Below are positions 17,928 to 26,785 of a stretch of DNA of 64,000 bases, one piece after another (within the stretch, counting starts at the first letter, position 1; every line of letters begins with the position of its first letter). This DNA is from Pseudomonas baetica (GTDB lineage: Bacteria > Pseudomonadota > Gammaproteobacteria > Pseudomonadales > Pseudomonadaceae). Both the position numbers and the translations under genes were made by a program. The stretch is taken from assembly GCF_019733355.1 (NCBI RefSeq), contig NZ_JAIHLQ010000012.1:109319-173318 (forward strand), given 5' to 3'. Under the pieces are notes generated by a model. The model made no database searches and was not told the DNA's origin. It saw nothing but the letters and a program-made list of their open reading frames with translations.

Positions 17928-18698
17928 TCAGCGGACCACGCCTTCTTCGATCAGCAGTTTGAGGATGGCCTCGGCGCCGGCTTGTGGAGTGACGCCTTTA
18001 AGCACCTGCCCACCACCGCCACTGGCTTTGGCGGTGGCGGCTTTCATGCGGTCGGCGCCGCTTTTGGCCTTGATCACTTTCAGGCGTTTGGGCCTTGGTT
18101 TGGCCGGTTGCAGGCTGGCGACAGACAGGAGCTCGTCGTCGACAACCTCGACATCCGCAGCCTCCAATACACCGCGACGTGCCGGCCCATACGCACTCTG
18201 TCTCGGCTTCGGCGCTGCGTTATCCACAGTCGCCAGAAACGGCAGCTTCACCTTCAACCGCCGCCGCTGTCCACGGGGCAACGCTTGCAGCACCAGCGCC
18301 GAACCGTCATTGATCGACTCGACCTGCGCCAGCCCGACCACCAGCGGCCAGCCCAAACCCTCGGCCAGCAGGAACGGCAACATCCCCGAACCTTCACCGG
18401 TTTCCGCCTGACTGCCGGTCAGCACCACCTGCGCCCCGGCATCGCGCAGGTACGCGGTCAATGCCGGCAACGCATCGGCGCCAGCAGGTTGCTCAAGCAC
18501 ATGCATCTGCTCAAGGCCCATACCCAAGTAGGCGCGCAGCGCCGGTTCCGCAACATCGCCGGCATGCAGCACTTGCAGGTTATCCCCAGCCAGTTGCAAG
18601 CCGAGTTCCACCGCGCGTGCGTCCTGTTCGGCGCGGCGTGGCCGGCCGGAGGTCGGATGAGCGCCGATTGAAACCAAACTGATGATTGTTGTGTTCAT
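17928..18698 (-). CDS. etfB: Electron transfer flavoprotein beta subunit of the Dgc operon
   Basis: A 256-aa ETF beta-like protein (MNTTIISLVSIGAHP) with the AMP-region pattern VVLTGSQAETGEGSGMLPFLLAEGLGWP at about residues 91-118 and LKVKLPFLATV. It is more diverged than the housekeeping ETF beta. With EtfA it should carry electrons from dimethylglycine demethylation to the quinone pool. It is the last gene of the operon dipeptidase-DUF5943-dgcA-dgcB-etfA-etfB and is 9 nt from etfA. A DnaA-box sequence at 18220-18228 lies within the coding region. Confidence 0.88.
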   Translation of the reverse strand: MNTTIISLVSIGAHPTSGRPRRAEQDARAVELGLQLAGDNLQVLHAGDVAEPALRAYLGMGLEQMHVLEQPAGADALPALTAYLRDAGAQVVLTGSQAETGEGSGMLPFLLAEGLGWPLVVGLAQVESINDGSALVLQALPRGQRRRLKVKLPFLATVDNAAPKPRQSAYGPARRGVLEAADVEVVDDELLSVASLQPAKPRPKRLKVIKAKSGADRMKAATAKASGGGGQVLKGVTPQAGAEAILKLLIEEGVVR

Positions 18699-18707
18699 AG
18701 CCGTTCC

Positions 18708-19928
18708 TTAAGCCGCATCGCGCTTGGCGTCGTTGCGGTAGGCCTCTACCGCCGCGATCAAGGCCTGAAGAATGTCCGCGCTTTCGCCGATCACCGACAG
18801 GTCGGCACGCTTGATCATGTCGCAACCCGGATCAAGGTTGATCGCCACCACCTTGTCGCAGGCACCGATGCCCTGCAGGTGCTGGATCGCCCCGGAGATA
18901 CCCACCGCGACATACACCCGCGCGGTGACCCAGGTGCCGGACGCACCGACCTGGCGGTCGCGCGCCATGAAGCCATCGTCCACCGCCACCCGCGAGGCGC
19001 CTTCGGTGGCGCCGAGAGCGGCGGCCGTCTGGTGGAACAGTGCCCAGTCCTTGACCCCGTTGCCACCGGAGAAGATGAACTCGGCTTCGGCCATCGGGAT
19101 CGCCGACGGATCCACCGCTACGGCGCCCAGATCCTCGATCCGCGACAGGCTGCGCGCGACAGCTGTGGATAACTCCACCGACAGTGCTTCGTGGCGGGTT
19201 TCGCTGACCGGTTCGGCACATTCGGCGGACGCCAGAATCAAGCGAGCCACCGGACGAGCGAGATCCTGCAACCCGGCACCCGCGCGGCCGATGCACTCTT
19301 GATCCTTGACCTGCCACACCCGTGTGGCCGGGCGTTCGCCCAGTGCAGCAGCAAAGCGCCGACCGAGTTCGCCGCCACCGCTGCGACTGTCTGGCAGCAG
19401 CCAGTGGCGCGGGTTGAACTGGTTATCCACAGCGCGCAAACCTTGCACGCGTTGCTCCGGTGCATAACCGCTGAATGCTTCGCCTTCCAGCACCAGCAGG
19501 CGGTCAACGCCGGCCGTGGCGAAAGCGTTTTCCTTGTGCTCGCCGAAGACCACGGCCAACACCGCGCCGTCCTTGCCGGCCAGTTGATGCGCGAGGCCGA
19601 GCAAGTCGCGGTCGTGGCTGCTCAGGCGGCCGCCGACCATGTCCGGCACCACGCTGATGTAGAACGCCGGGGCCGGCACTTGATGCAGCGGCAATTGCAC
19701 TTCAACCGTGGCCGAGCGTTTGACCGCCCCGCCCTGCTGGGCGCCGCTGCGGTCGATACGTTTGAGGCCGTTGGGGCCGATGAAACCGATGCCGTGGAGG
19801 TTCTTGCGGATAACCCCATTGGGGCCCATCCAACTGTGTTGCGCCGGTTGCATGGCCGCGTGCAGCGGGTGCAGACGGTTACGCGCAATCCATTCGGCGC
19901 GCGGGTCGCGGCGGATAATGTCGCTCAT
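18708..19928 (-). CDS. etfA: Electron transfer flavoprotein alpha subunit of the Dgc operon
   Basis: A 406-aa protein, longer than typical ETF alpha because of an N-terminal extension (MSDIIRRDPRAEWIARNRLH) shared by the Dgc-type ETFs. The C-terminal FAD-binding domain is clear: FSGGNGVKDW, ASRVAVDDGFMARDRQVGASG, YVAVGISGAIQHLQGI and VVAINLDPGCDMIKRADLSV. It forms a heterodimer with EtfB and its start overlaps the dgcB stop by one base (TGATG), so the two are probably translationally coupled. TTATCCACA-type boxes at 19164-19172 and 19423-19431 are inside the gene. Confidence 0.92.
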   Translation of the reverse strand: MSDIIRRDPRAEWIARNRLHPLHAAMQPAQHSWMGPNGVIRKNLHGIGFIGPNGLKRIDRSGAQQGGAVKRSATVEVQLPLHQVPAPAFYISVVPDMVGGRLSSHDRDLLGLAHQLAGKDGAVLAVVFGEHKENAFATAGVDRLLVLEGEAFSGYAPEQRVQGLRAVDNQFNPRHWLLPDSRSGGGELGRRFAAALGERPATRVWQVKDQECIGRAGAGLQDLARPVARLILASAECAEPVSETRHEALSVELSTAVARSLSRIEDLGAVAVDPSAIPMAEAEFIFSGGNGVKDWALFHQTAAALGATEGASRVAVDDGFMARDRQVGASGTWVTARVYVAVGISGAIQHLQGIGACDKVVAINLDPGCDMIKRADLSVIGESADILQALIAAVEAYRNDAKRDAA

Positions 19929-21877
19929 CAGTGGGCCTCCGCGGGTTCACGTTTGGCCGGCATAGTCGGCTTGCCTGGCGCGGCGTCTTCGAGCAGCGCG
20001 TCGGCCACCAGTTCGGCGATGTCCTTGATCAGCGGACGCGGTTCGACCACGCCTTCGAGCATCGCCGTGCACTGTGGACAACCCACGGCCACCAACTCGG
20101 CGCCGGTCTCACGGATGTCGTCCATGCGCATGTCGGGAATCCGCTGCTTGCCTGGAATATCGGTGATCGGTGCGCCGCCACCACCGCCGCAACAGCGCGA
20201 GCGGAAGCCGGAACGTTGCATTTCCTTGATCTCGATGCCGAGGGCGCGCAGCACTTCACGCGGCGCCTCATACTCGCCGTTGTAACGGCCGAGGTAGCAC
20301 GGATCGTGATAAGTCACGCTGTTGCCTTTGTGCTGACCGAGGTTGAGCGCGCCGGCCTGAATGATTTCGGCCATGTAGGTGCTGTGATGCTGCACGAGAT
20401 AGTTGCCATCGAAGGCGCCGTATTCGTTTTTCAGCACATGGAAACTGTGCGGATCGCAGGTGACGATGCGGTTGAAGCTGTATTTGGCCAGGGTCTGGAT
20501 ATTGCGTTTGGCGAGCGACTGGAAGGTTGCTTCATCACCAAGACGTCGGGCCACGTCGCCGCTGTCGCGCTCTTCGAGCCCGAGCACGGCGAAGTCGACC
20601 TTGGCCGCTTTCAGCACTTTGACGAACGCACGCAAGGTGCGCTGGTTGCGCATGTCGAAAGCACCGTCGCCGACCCAGAACAGCACGTCGGTGGATGTCT
20701 TCTCGCTCAGCAGATTGAGGTTCAGATCCGCCGCCCAGTTCATCCGCCCGCCCGGAGCGAAACCGCCAGGGTTGTCGGTGGCGATAAGGTTTTCCAGAAC
20801 TTCGGCGCCCTTGTTCGGCGTCGCGCCTTTTTCCAGCGTGAGGTGGCGGCGCATGTCGACGATGGCGTCGACGTGCTCGATCATCATCGGGCACTCCTCG
20901 ACGCAGGCGCGGCAGGTAGTGCACGACCACAGGGTTTCGGCATCGACCAGACCGTTGACGATCGGTTGATGCGGATTGCCGCTGTGTTCGCCGACCGGTT
21001 TACCCGGATAAGGGCTGCCGGCGAATTTGGCATCAGTGCCGCCAGCGAGGCCGACGACCATGTCCTGAATCAGTTTTTTCGGGTTCAGCGGCTGGCCGGC
21101 AGCGAACGCCGGGCAGGCTGCTTCGCACTTGCCACACTGCACGCAAGCGTCAAAACCGAGCAACTGGTTCCAGGTGAAGTCCTTGGGTTTTTCCACACCC
21201 AGTGGCGCCGATGGATCGTTGAGGTCCAGCGGTTTCAAACCGGTCGAACGGCCACCGCCAAAGCGCTCGGCGCGGCGGTGCCAGGCCAGGTGCAGGGCAC
21301 CGGCGAAGGCGTGCTTCATCGGCCCGCCCCAAGTCATGCCGAAGAACAATTCCGACACGCCCCACAGCACACCGACGCCGAGAATCACCGCCAAGATCCA
21401 GCCGCCGAAGTTCTCCGGGAGAATCCCGGCCACCGGCAAGGTCACCAGGAAGAACGAAGCCGAGAACGCCAGCAAGCTTTTCGGCAGGCGCATCCACGGA
21501 CCTTTCGATAGCCGCGCTGGCGGGTTGAGCCGGCGCCGGTAAACGAAGATCGCACCGACGAACATCACCGCCGTCATCAGCAGCAAGGCATACCCGAGAA
21601 TGCGGTTATGCAGGCCGAAACCGTGTACCAGAATCGCCAGCACAATCGACGCCACCGCACCGCCGGCCGTGGCGACGTGGGTGTTGGCGATGTATTTGTC
21701 CCGCGCCACCACATGGTGCAAGTCGACCATGTAGCGCTTGGGCATGGCGAGCAGACCGCCGATCAGGTCGACCTTAGAGGCCCGGCCCCGACGCCACATC
21801 GCTACCCGCCGCAACGCGCCGAGGACGCCGAGGCCCAGGGCTGCGAACAACAGGATTGGAAGAAGGGTGTTCAACAT
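19928..21877 (-). CDS. dgcB: Dimethylglycine demethylation protein, Fe-S/membrane subunit
   Basis: A 649-aa protein with four or five N-terminal membrane helices (MLNTLLPILLFAALGLG onward). Two 4Fe-4S motifs follow, CVQCGKCEAACP and CTTCRACVEECP, then a CCG (heterodisulfide-reductase-like) region with YHDPCYLGRYN and RCCGGGGG. It works with DgcA to demethylate dimethylglycine to sarcosine and probably links ETF or DgcA to the quinone pool. The ATG at 21877 starts the first membrane helix; the reading from 21913 overlaps a REP copy. It is separated from dgcA by a REP doublet. Confidence 0.93.
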   Translation of the reverse strand: MLNTLLPILLFAALGLGVLGALRRVAMWRRGRASKVDLIGGLLAMPKRYMVDLHHVVARDKYIANTHVATAGGAVASIVLAILVHGFGLHNRILGYALLLMTAVMFVGAIFVYRRRLNPPARLSKGPWMRLPKSLLAFSASFFLVTLPVAGILPENFGGWILAVILGVGVLWGVSELFFGMTWGGPMKHAFAGALHLAWHRRAERFGGGRSTGLKPLDLNDPSAPLGVEKPKDFTWNQLLGFDACVQCGKCEAACPAFAAGQPLNPKKLIQDMVVGLAGGTDAKFAGSPYPGKPVGEHSGNPHQPIVNGLVDAETLWSCTTCRACVEECPMMIEHVDAIVDMRRHLTLEKGATPNKGAEVLENLIATDNPGGFAPGGRMNWAADLNLNLLSEKTSTDVLFWVGDGAFDMRNQRTLRAFVKVLKAAKVDFAVLGLEERDSGDVARRLGDEATFQSLAKRNIQTLAKYSFNRIVTCDPHSFHVLKNEYGAFDGNYLVQHHSTYMAEIIQAGALNLGQHKGNSVTYHDPCYLGRYNGEYEAPREVLRALGIEIKEMQRSGFRSRCCGGGGGAPITDIPGKQRIPDMRMDDIRETGAELVAVGCPQCTAMLEGVVEPRPLIKDIAELVADALLEDAAPGKPTMPAKREPAEAH

Positions 21878-21924
21878 AGGTGAAGCTCCCACCAGTACAG
21901 CCTGGAGAAACACGATCCGCTTTA

Positions 21925-22016
21925 CTGTGGGAGCGGGCTTGCTTGCGAAAGCGGTGGATCAGTCAGCTCATGTAGAACTGACAGAATGCATTCGCGAGCA
22001 AGCCCGCTCCCACAGG
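21925..22016. repeat. REP doublet inside the dgc operon
   Basis: An inverted REP pair fills the 154-bp dgcA-dgcB gap. Because it is intra-operonic it may differentially stabilise dgcA mRNA (inference). Confidence 0.92.
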
Positions 22017-22031
22017 GTTTTGTGCACGCCG

Positions 22032-24092
22032 TTAGAAATCCTTGCACAACCGCAGGGCGTCGTAGATCGCGGCGTGGGTATTACGCTGCGCCACGCAGTC
22101 GCCGATGCGGAACAGCAAGTAGCCGTCACCGGTGGTGCTCAGCGATGGCTGCGGCTTGATCGCGAACAGTGCGTCGATGTCGATCTGGCCCTTGTTGCGC
22201 GAACCGTCCTTGAGCCCGTAATACAGCTCTTCGTCCGGGCGCACGCCGTTTTCCACCACCACCTGATCGACCACCCGCTCCTCTTTGGCGCCGGTGTATT
22301 CGTTCTCCAGCACAGCAACGAGTTTGTCGCCTTCGCGGTAGACCTTCTCCAGCATCATGTCGCCGGTCATGATCACTTCTTTCGGGTACATGCTGCGGTA
22401 GTAGGTCGGGAACGACGTACCGCCGATGGCCACGCCCGGTTTGATGTCGTCAGTGACGATCTCGACCTGGCTGCCCTTGTCGGCGAGGAAGTCGGCGACC
22501 GACATCCCGGTGAACTCGCAAATGGTGTCGTAGACGAGCACGTTCTTGCCCGGCGCGACCTTGCCGTCGAGCACGTCCCAACTGCTGACCACCAGCCCTT
22601 CGGCGGCGCCCCAGTGTTCGTTCTGCTCCAGGAACGGATGCCCGCCAACCGCCAGCACGACCACGTCCGGACGCAAGTCCATGATGGCCGCCGCATCGGC
22701 AGCGGTGCCCAGACGCAGGTCGACTTTCAAGCGCGCCAGTTCCAATTGGAACCAGCGGGTAATGCCGGCGATCTGGTCACGCTGCGGTGCTTTCGACGCC
22801 GTGGTGATCTGCCCGCCAATGAATTCCTTCTTCTCGAACAGGGTCACGTCGTGGCCGCGTTCAGCAGATACCCGTGCCGCTTCCATCCCCGCAGGGCCGG
22901 CACCGACCACCACCACTTTGCGTTTGACGCCAGTGGATTTCTCGATGATGTGCGGCACGCCCATGTATTCACGGGAGGTCGCGGCGTTCTGGATGCACAG
23001 CACGTCCAGCCCTTGGTACTGGCGGTCGATGCAATAGTTGGCACCGACGCACTGTTTGATCTGATCGATCTGGCCCATCTTGATCTTGGCGATCAGGTGC
23101 GGGTCCGCGATGTGCGCGCGGGTCATGCCGACCATGTCGACGTAACCGCCCTCGAGAATGCGCGTGGCCTGGTTCGGGTCCTTGATGTTCTGCGCATGCA
23201 GCACCGGCGCTTTCACCACTTCCTTGATCCCGGCCGCCAGATGCAGGAAGGGCTCCGGTGGATAACTCATGTTGGGGATCACGTTGGCCAGGGTGTTGTG
23301 GGTATCACAACCCGAACCCACCACGCCGATGAAGTCGATCATGCCGGTGTCGTCGTAGTACTTGGCGATCTGTTTCATGTCCTCGTGGGACAAGCCATCC
23401 GGGTGGAACTCGTCACCGCACAGACGGATGCCGACACAGAAATCATCGCCGACTTCCTTGCGCACAGCCTTGAGCACTTCCAGACCGAAACGCATGCGGT
23501 TCTCGAAGCTGCCGCCCCATTCGTCGGTGCGCTTGTTGACGCGCGGACTCCAGAACTGGTCGATCATGTGCTGGTGCACGGCGGACAGTTCAACGCCGTC
23601 CAGACCACCGGCCTTGGCCCGCGCCGCCGCAGTGGCGTAGTTGCCGATCACCCGCCAGATTTCTTCCGGCTCGATGGTTTTGCAGGTCGCACGGTGAACC
23701 GGCTCACGGATGCCCGACGGTGACAGCAGGGTCGGCCAATGCTCGCCGTCCCAGCGCGAGCGACGGCCCATGTGGGTAATCTGGATCATGATCTTGGCGC
23801 CATGCTTGTGCATGGCATCGGCCAGATTCTGGAAGTGCGGGATGATCCGGTCGTCCGCCAGGTTGACCGATTTCCACCAGCCTTGCGGACTGTCGATGGC
23901 CACGCTGGAGGAGCCACCGCAAATCGCCAGGCCGATGCCGCCCTTGGCTTTCTCTTCGTAATATTTGACGTAGCGGTCGGTGGTCATGCCGCCGTCGGTC
24001 GCGTAGACCTCGGCGTGCGCGGTGCTGAGCACGCGGTTGCGGATGGTCAGTTTGCCGATCTGGATCGGCTGGAACATTGCTTCGAAAGCCAT
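22032..24092 (-). CDS. dgcA: Dimethylglycine demethylase, FMN/FAD subunit
   Basis: A 686-aa protein of the trimethylamine dehydrogenase/2,4-dienoyl-CoA reductase family. It has an N-terminal old-yellow-enzyme TIM barrel (FQPIQIGKLTIRNR, ITHMGRRSRWDGEHWP), an Fe-S motif region, and a C-terminal FAD/NAD(P) domain (VVVVGAGPAGMEAARV). It demethylates N,N-dimethylglycine to sarcosine. In the cluster motif the family pattern C-x2-C-x2-C-x11/12-C reads C348-x2-Ala351-x2-C354-x11-C366, so one ligand is missing. It lies 15 nt after the DUF5943 gene. Confidence 0.94.
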   Translation of the reverse strand: MAFEAMFQPIQIGKLTIRNRVLSTAHAEVYATDGGMTTDRYVKYYEEKAKGGIGLAICGGSSSVAIDSPQGWWKSVNLADDRIIPHFQNLADAMHKHGAKIMIQITHMGRRSRWDGEHWPTLLSPSGIREPVHRATCKTIEPEEIWRVIGNYATAAARAKAGGLDGVELSAVHQHMIDQFWSPRVNKRTDEWGGSFENRMRFGLEVLKAVRKEVGDDFCVGIRLCGDEFHPDGLSHEDMKQIAKYYDDTGMIDFIGVVGSGCDTHNTLANVIPNMSYPPEPFLHLAAGIKEVVKAPVLHAQNIKDPNQATRILEGGYVDMVGMTRAHIADPHLIAKIKMGQIDQIKQCVGANYCIDRQYQGLDVLCIQNAATSREYMGVPHIIEKSTGVKRKVVVVGAGPAGMEAARVSAERGHDVTLFEKKEFIGGQITTASKAPQRDQIAGITRWFQLELARLKVDLRLGTAADAAAIMDLRPDVVVLAVGGHPFLEQNEHWGAAEGLVVSSWDVLDGKVAPGKNVLVYDTICEFTGMSVADFLADKGSQVEIVTDDIKPGVAIGGTSFPTYYRSMYPKEVIMTGDMMLEKVYREGDKLVAVLENEYTGAKEERVVDQVVVENGVRPDEELYYGLKDGSRNKGQIDIDALFAIKPQPSLSTTGDGYLLFRIGDCVAQRNTHAAIYDALRLCKDF

Positions 24093-24107
24093 GGCGGGTT
24101 CCTCGAC

Positions 24108-24638
24108 TTACAACGGCTTGACGGTAAACAGGCCGTCTTCGTGGCCCTCTTCGGAGCCACCGTAGACTTGCTCGGCGACGGTGCGAATCTTGCTGCCGCG
24201 AGCCTCAAGAATCTGATCCATGGCCCCGGCAAACCAACCGGTGAACATGTAGTCGACCTTGCGCCCGACCTTGCCGTAGACGTAGACGAACGCCGAGTGC
24301 TCGAGCTTGACGCTGGCGGTGCCTTTGTCGAGGTCGATGTCCTGGATCTTGAACAGGCCCCAGCCGCGTTGCGACAGGCGCTTCATGTAGTGTTCGAACA
24401 CCGCGACGCCTTCCAGGCCGTGGCATTCAGCTTCTTTTTCACACCAGTGCCACGCGGATTTGTAGCCGGCCTTGTAGAGGATTTCGGCATAGGCTTCAGC
24501 GCCCAAAACCTCTTCGATGCCCATGTGGTTGTTGACGAAAAAGTGGCGCGGCACGTAGAGCATTGGCAGGGCGTCTGAGGTCCAGACACCGGTCTCGCTG
24601 TCGACTTCGATTGGCAATTGCGGGGCGATCTTGGCCAT
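24108..24638 (-). CDS. DUF5943 / 4-vinyl-reductase-like protein of the Dgc operon
   Basis: A 176-aa protein homologous to the P. aeruginosa gene between the dipeptidase and dgcA (PA5397). It has conserved aromatic and Cys/His residues (SAWHWCEKEAECHGLEG) and LFKIQDIDLDKG and the GWFAGAMDQIL segments, which resemble the V4R small-ligand-binding fold (inference). No catalytic motif is recognised. Its tight position just upstream of dgcA suggests an accessory role in dimethylglycine demethylation. Confidence 0.8.
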   Translation of the reverse strand: MAKIAPQLPIEVDSETGVWTSDALPMLYVPRHFFVNNHMGIEEVLGAEAYAEILYKAGYKSAWHWCEKEAECHGLEGVAVFEHYMKRLSQRGWGLFKIQDIDLDKGTASVKLEHSAFVYVYGKVGRKVDYMFTGWFAGAMDQILEARGSKIRTVAEQVYGGSEEGHEDGLFTVKPL

Positions 24639-24716
24639 GGAAACTTAACTCCAGAAAAATTTGTGTGTTGCCCTCGGCGCGGACGGCCGGGGGAAAGGAT
24701 TCAGAAGTGCGGTGGC

Positions 24717-25694
24717 TTATTCGCCCCAGACGTCCTTCAGGACGTTCACCCAGTTCTCGCCCATGATCTTGCGCACCACGCGCTCGGAGTGGCCGCGTTT
24801 GAGCAGGGTTTCGGTCAGGTTCGGGAACTCGCCGACGGTGCGGATGCCCAGCGGGTTGATGATCTTGCCGAAGCTGGTCAGACGGCGGGCGTAGCCCTTG
24901 TCGTGGGTCAGGTATTCGAAGAAGTCCTGACCATGGCCCTGGGTGAAGTCGGTGCCGATGCCGATGGAATCTTCGCCGACGATGTTCATCACGTATTCGA
25001 TGGCTTCGGCGTAGTCGTCGATGGTCGAATCGATGCCCTTGGCAAGGAACGGCGCAAACATGGTCACGCCGACGAAACCACCGTGGTCGGCAATGAACTT
25101 GAGTTCTTCATCGGACTTGTTGCGCGGGTGCTCTTTAAGCCCCGACGGCAGGCAGTGGGAGTAGCAGACCGGTTTTTTCGATTCGAGGATGACTTCCTCG
25201 GAGGTCTTGGAACCGACGTGGGACAGGTCGCACATCACGCCGACGCGGTTCATCTCGGCGACGATCTCGCGACCAAAACCCGACAGGCCGCCGTCACGCT
25301 CGTAGCAACCGGTGCCGACCAGGTTCTGGGTGTTGTAGCACATCTGCACGATGCCGACGCCGAGCTGCTTGAACACCTCGACATAGCCAATCTGATCTTC
25401 GAACGCGTGGGCATTCTGGAAGCCGAAGAGGATGCCGGTTTTGCCCTGCTCCTTGGCTTTGCGGATGTCGGCCGTGGTGCGCACGGGCATCACCAGGTCG
25501 CTGTTTTCGCGGATCAGTTTCTGGCTGGCAGCAATGTTGTTCACGGTCGCCTGAAAGCCTTCCCACACCGACACCGTGCAGTTGGCCGCCGTCAGACCGC
25601 CCTTGCGCATGTCTTCGAACAGCTCGCGGTTCCATTTGGCAATGATCAGACCGTCGATAACGATGCTGTCGGCGTGTAATTCGGCTGGGCTCAT
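24717..25694 (-). CDS. Membrane (renal)-type dipeptidase, first gene of Dgc operon
   Basis: A 325-aa zinc peptidase of family M19. HADSIVIDGLIIAKWN supplies the position of the usual H-x-D, although here the motif reads D-G-L rather than H-x-D. GVMCDLSHVGSKTSEEVI and KPVCYSHCLPSGLKEHPRN give the later metal histidines, and IGIGTDFTQGHGQDF the C-terminal Asp. The ATG at 25694 (MSPAELHADS) is chosen over the longer reading from 25907. As first gene of the dgc operon and with an atypical first metal motif, its natural substrate may be an N-methylated compound rather than a dipeptide (speculation). Confidence 0.85.
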   Translation of the reverse strand: MSPAELHADSIVIDGLIIAKWNRELFEDMRKGGLTAANCTVSVWEGFQATVNNIAASQKLIRENSDLVMPVRTTADIRKAKEQGKTGILFGFQNAHAFEDQIGYVEVFKQLGVGIVQMCYNTQNLVGTGCYERDGGLSGFGREIVAEMNRVGVMCDLSHVGSKTSEEVILESKKPVCYSHCLPSGLKEHPRNKSDEELKFIADHGGFVGVTMFAPFLAKGIDSTIDDYAEAIEYVMNIVGEDSIGIGTDFTQGHGQDFFEYLTHDKGYARRLTSFGKIINPLGIRTVGEFPNLTETLLKRGHSERVVRKIMGENWVNVLKDVWGE

Positions 25695-25928
25695 CAGGCG
25701 TCCCCTTATTGGCAATTCATGCGCCGAATCGTCTGCCGGCGCTTTGGGGCCAGCATATGCCTCGGTGCCCGGGCGACCGGGTGCAAAAACGACAGGGGAA
25801 TTGCCGAAAGCGTCAATCCGCGACAAAGGGTCACTAACCGCCCCGAACGGCCACCTGTTCAAGCCTGCTCGCTTAAGCCAGAATCTGGCGCATCTTGCAA
25901 ACACCACTGGATAAGAGCGGCGACATCA

Positions 25929-26330
25929 ATGAAATCGATCTTCCTGGCTTTGGCCCTGATTGCGACCGGCGTACACGCCGCCGAAGAGTCCGACAACAAC
26001 CCGTGCGACGCCGTCGAAAACGACATCCAGACCCTGGAATGCTCGACCTACAGCCGCACCACCGCCGAAGACCTGCTCAAGGACAACTACGCCAACCTCA
26101 CCGAACGCATGCAAACGGCGTACGGCAAGAACGCCGCGCAACTGGCCGACATCACCGCCAAACTCAAAACCGCCCAGCAGCAGTGGCTGAAGACGCGGGA
26201 TGCAGATTGCGCGGTGGAGGCTTTCCCGGCGACGGCGGGCAGCAAGGCGTTCAAGATTGCGCAAAATGACTGCGTGGCGCGGATGAGTGATGAACGGTCG
26301 GAGTTTTTGGAGTCGATTGGGCAGGAGTAA
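25929..26330 (+). CDS. LprI-like periplasmic protein (DUF1311)
   Basis: A 133-aa secreted protein. A signal peptide MKSIFLALALIATGVHAA is followed by CDAVENDIQTLECS and the family core LLKDNYANLTERM, LKTAQQQWLKTRDADC and IAQNDCVARMSDER, matching PF07007 (lysozyme-inhibitor LprI N-terminal domain family). The four Cys residues probably form two disulfides. It may protect against lysozyme or bind cell-wall fragments, as known for a few members (inference). It is divergent from the dipeptidase. Confidence 0.8.
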   Translation: MKSIFLALALIATGVHAAEESDNNPCDAVENDIQTLECSTYSRTTAEDLLKDNYANLTERMQTAYGKNAAQLADITAKLKTAQQQWLKTRDADCAVEAFPATAGSKAFKIAQNDCVARMSDERSEFLESIGQE

Positions 26331-26382
26331 TTCTGGAAGTTCGGCAACATGCCGACAAACGTTGTGGATTGGCCGACTGGAA

Positions 26383-26425
26383 AATATAAGTAAAGATTCG
26401 AATATCTTATAAAAGACTTATATTC
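26383..26425. promoter_or_regulatory. Inverted-repeat operator upstream of XRE gene
   Basis: AATATAAG (26383-26390) is matched by CTTATATT (26417-26424), and inside it GAATAT (26400-26405) by ATATTC (26420-26425). It ends 8 bp before the start codon of the XRE gene, a position suited to autorepression. Confidence 0.5.
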
Positions 26426-26433
26426 CCAGCGCC

Positions 26434-26757
26434 ATGAATCAATCTGCCGACATCCAAATCATCAACGATGCCGAGGGCAACCCCGCCTTCGTAGTAATTC
26501 CCTACGCTCAATACGTCGCACAGAAAATGCAGCCCGATCTGATCCCGCATGAGGTGGTCAGTCGAATGGTCGACGGGGCGACACCGATCCGTGCCTGGCG
26601 CGAACACCTGAACCTGACTCAGGAAGAAGTGGCGAAACGTCTGGGAATTTCCCAGCCGGCGTTCGCTCAACAAGAAACAGTAGCGAAGCCACGCAAGGCA
26701 ACCCGCGAGAAAATTGCAGCAGCGTATGGCATCACGCCCAATCAGCTTGAGTTGTAG
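26434..26757 (+). CDS. Orphan XRE-family HTH antitoxin-like regulator
   Basis: A 107-aa protein. Residues ~1-35 (ADIQIINDAEGNPAFVVIPY) resemble the dimer arm of antitoxins; residues ~50-105 are a Cro/C1 HTH (LNLTQEEVAKRLGISQPAF and TREKIAAAYGI). This is the layout of HigA/RelB-like antitoxins. No toxin-size gene lies on either side: upstream is the LprI-like gene, downstream DUF3010, both with unrelated folds. It is thus either an orphan antitoxin or a stand-alone regulator. AT-rich upstream DNA holds a likely operator. Confidence 0.75.
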   Translation: MNQSADIQIINDAEGNPAFVVIPYAQYVAQKMQPDLIPHEVVSRMVDGATPIRAWREHLNLTQEEVAKRLGISQPAFAQQETVAKPRKATREKIAAAYGITPNQLEL

Positions 26758-26785
26758 GCTGGCCTCTTCATTCAAAGGAATTCCC

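Noticed and set aside
26331..26433. Toxin gene partner of the XRE protein
   Set aside because: The 103-bp gap has no coding frame, only an AT-rich operator region.
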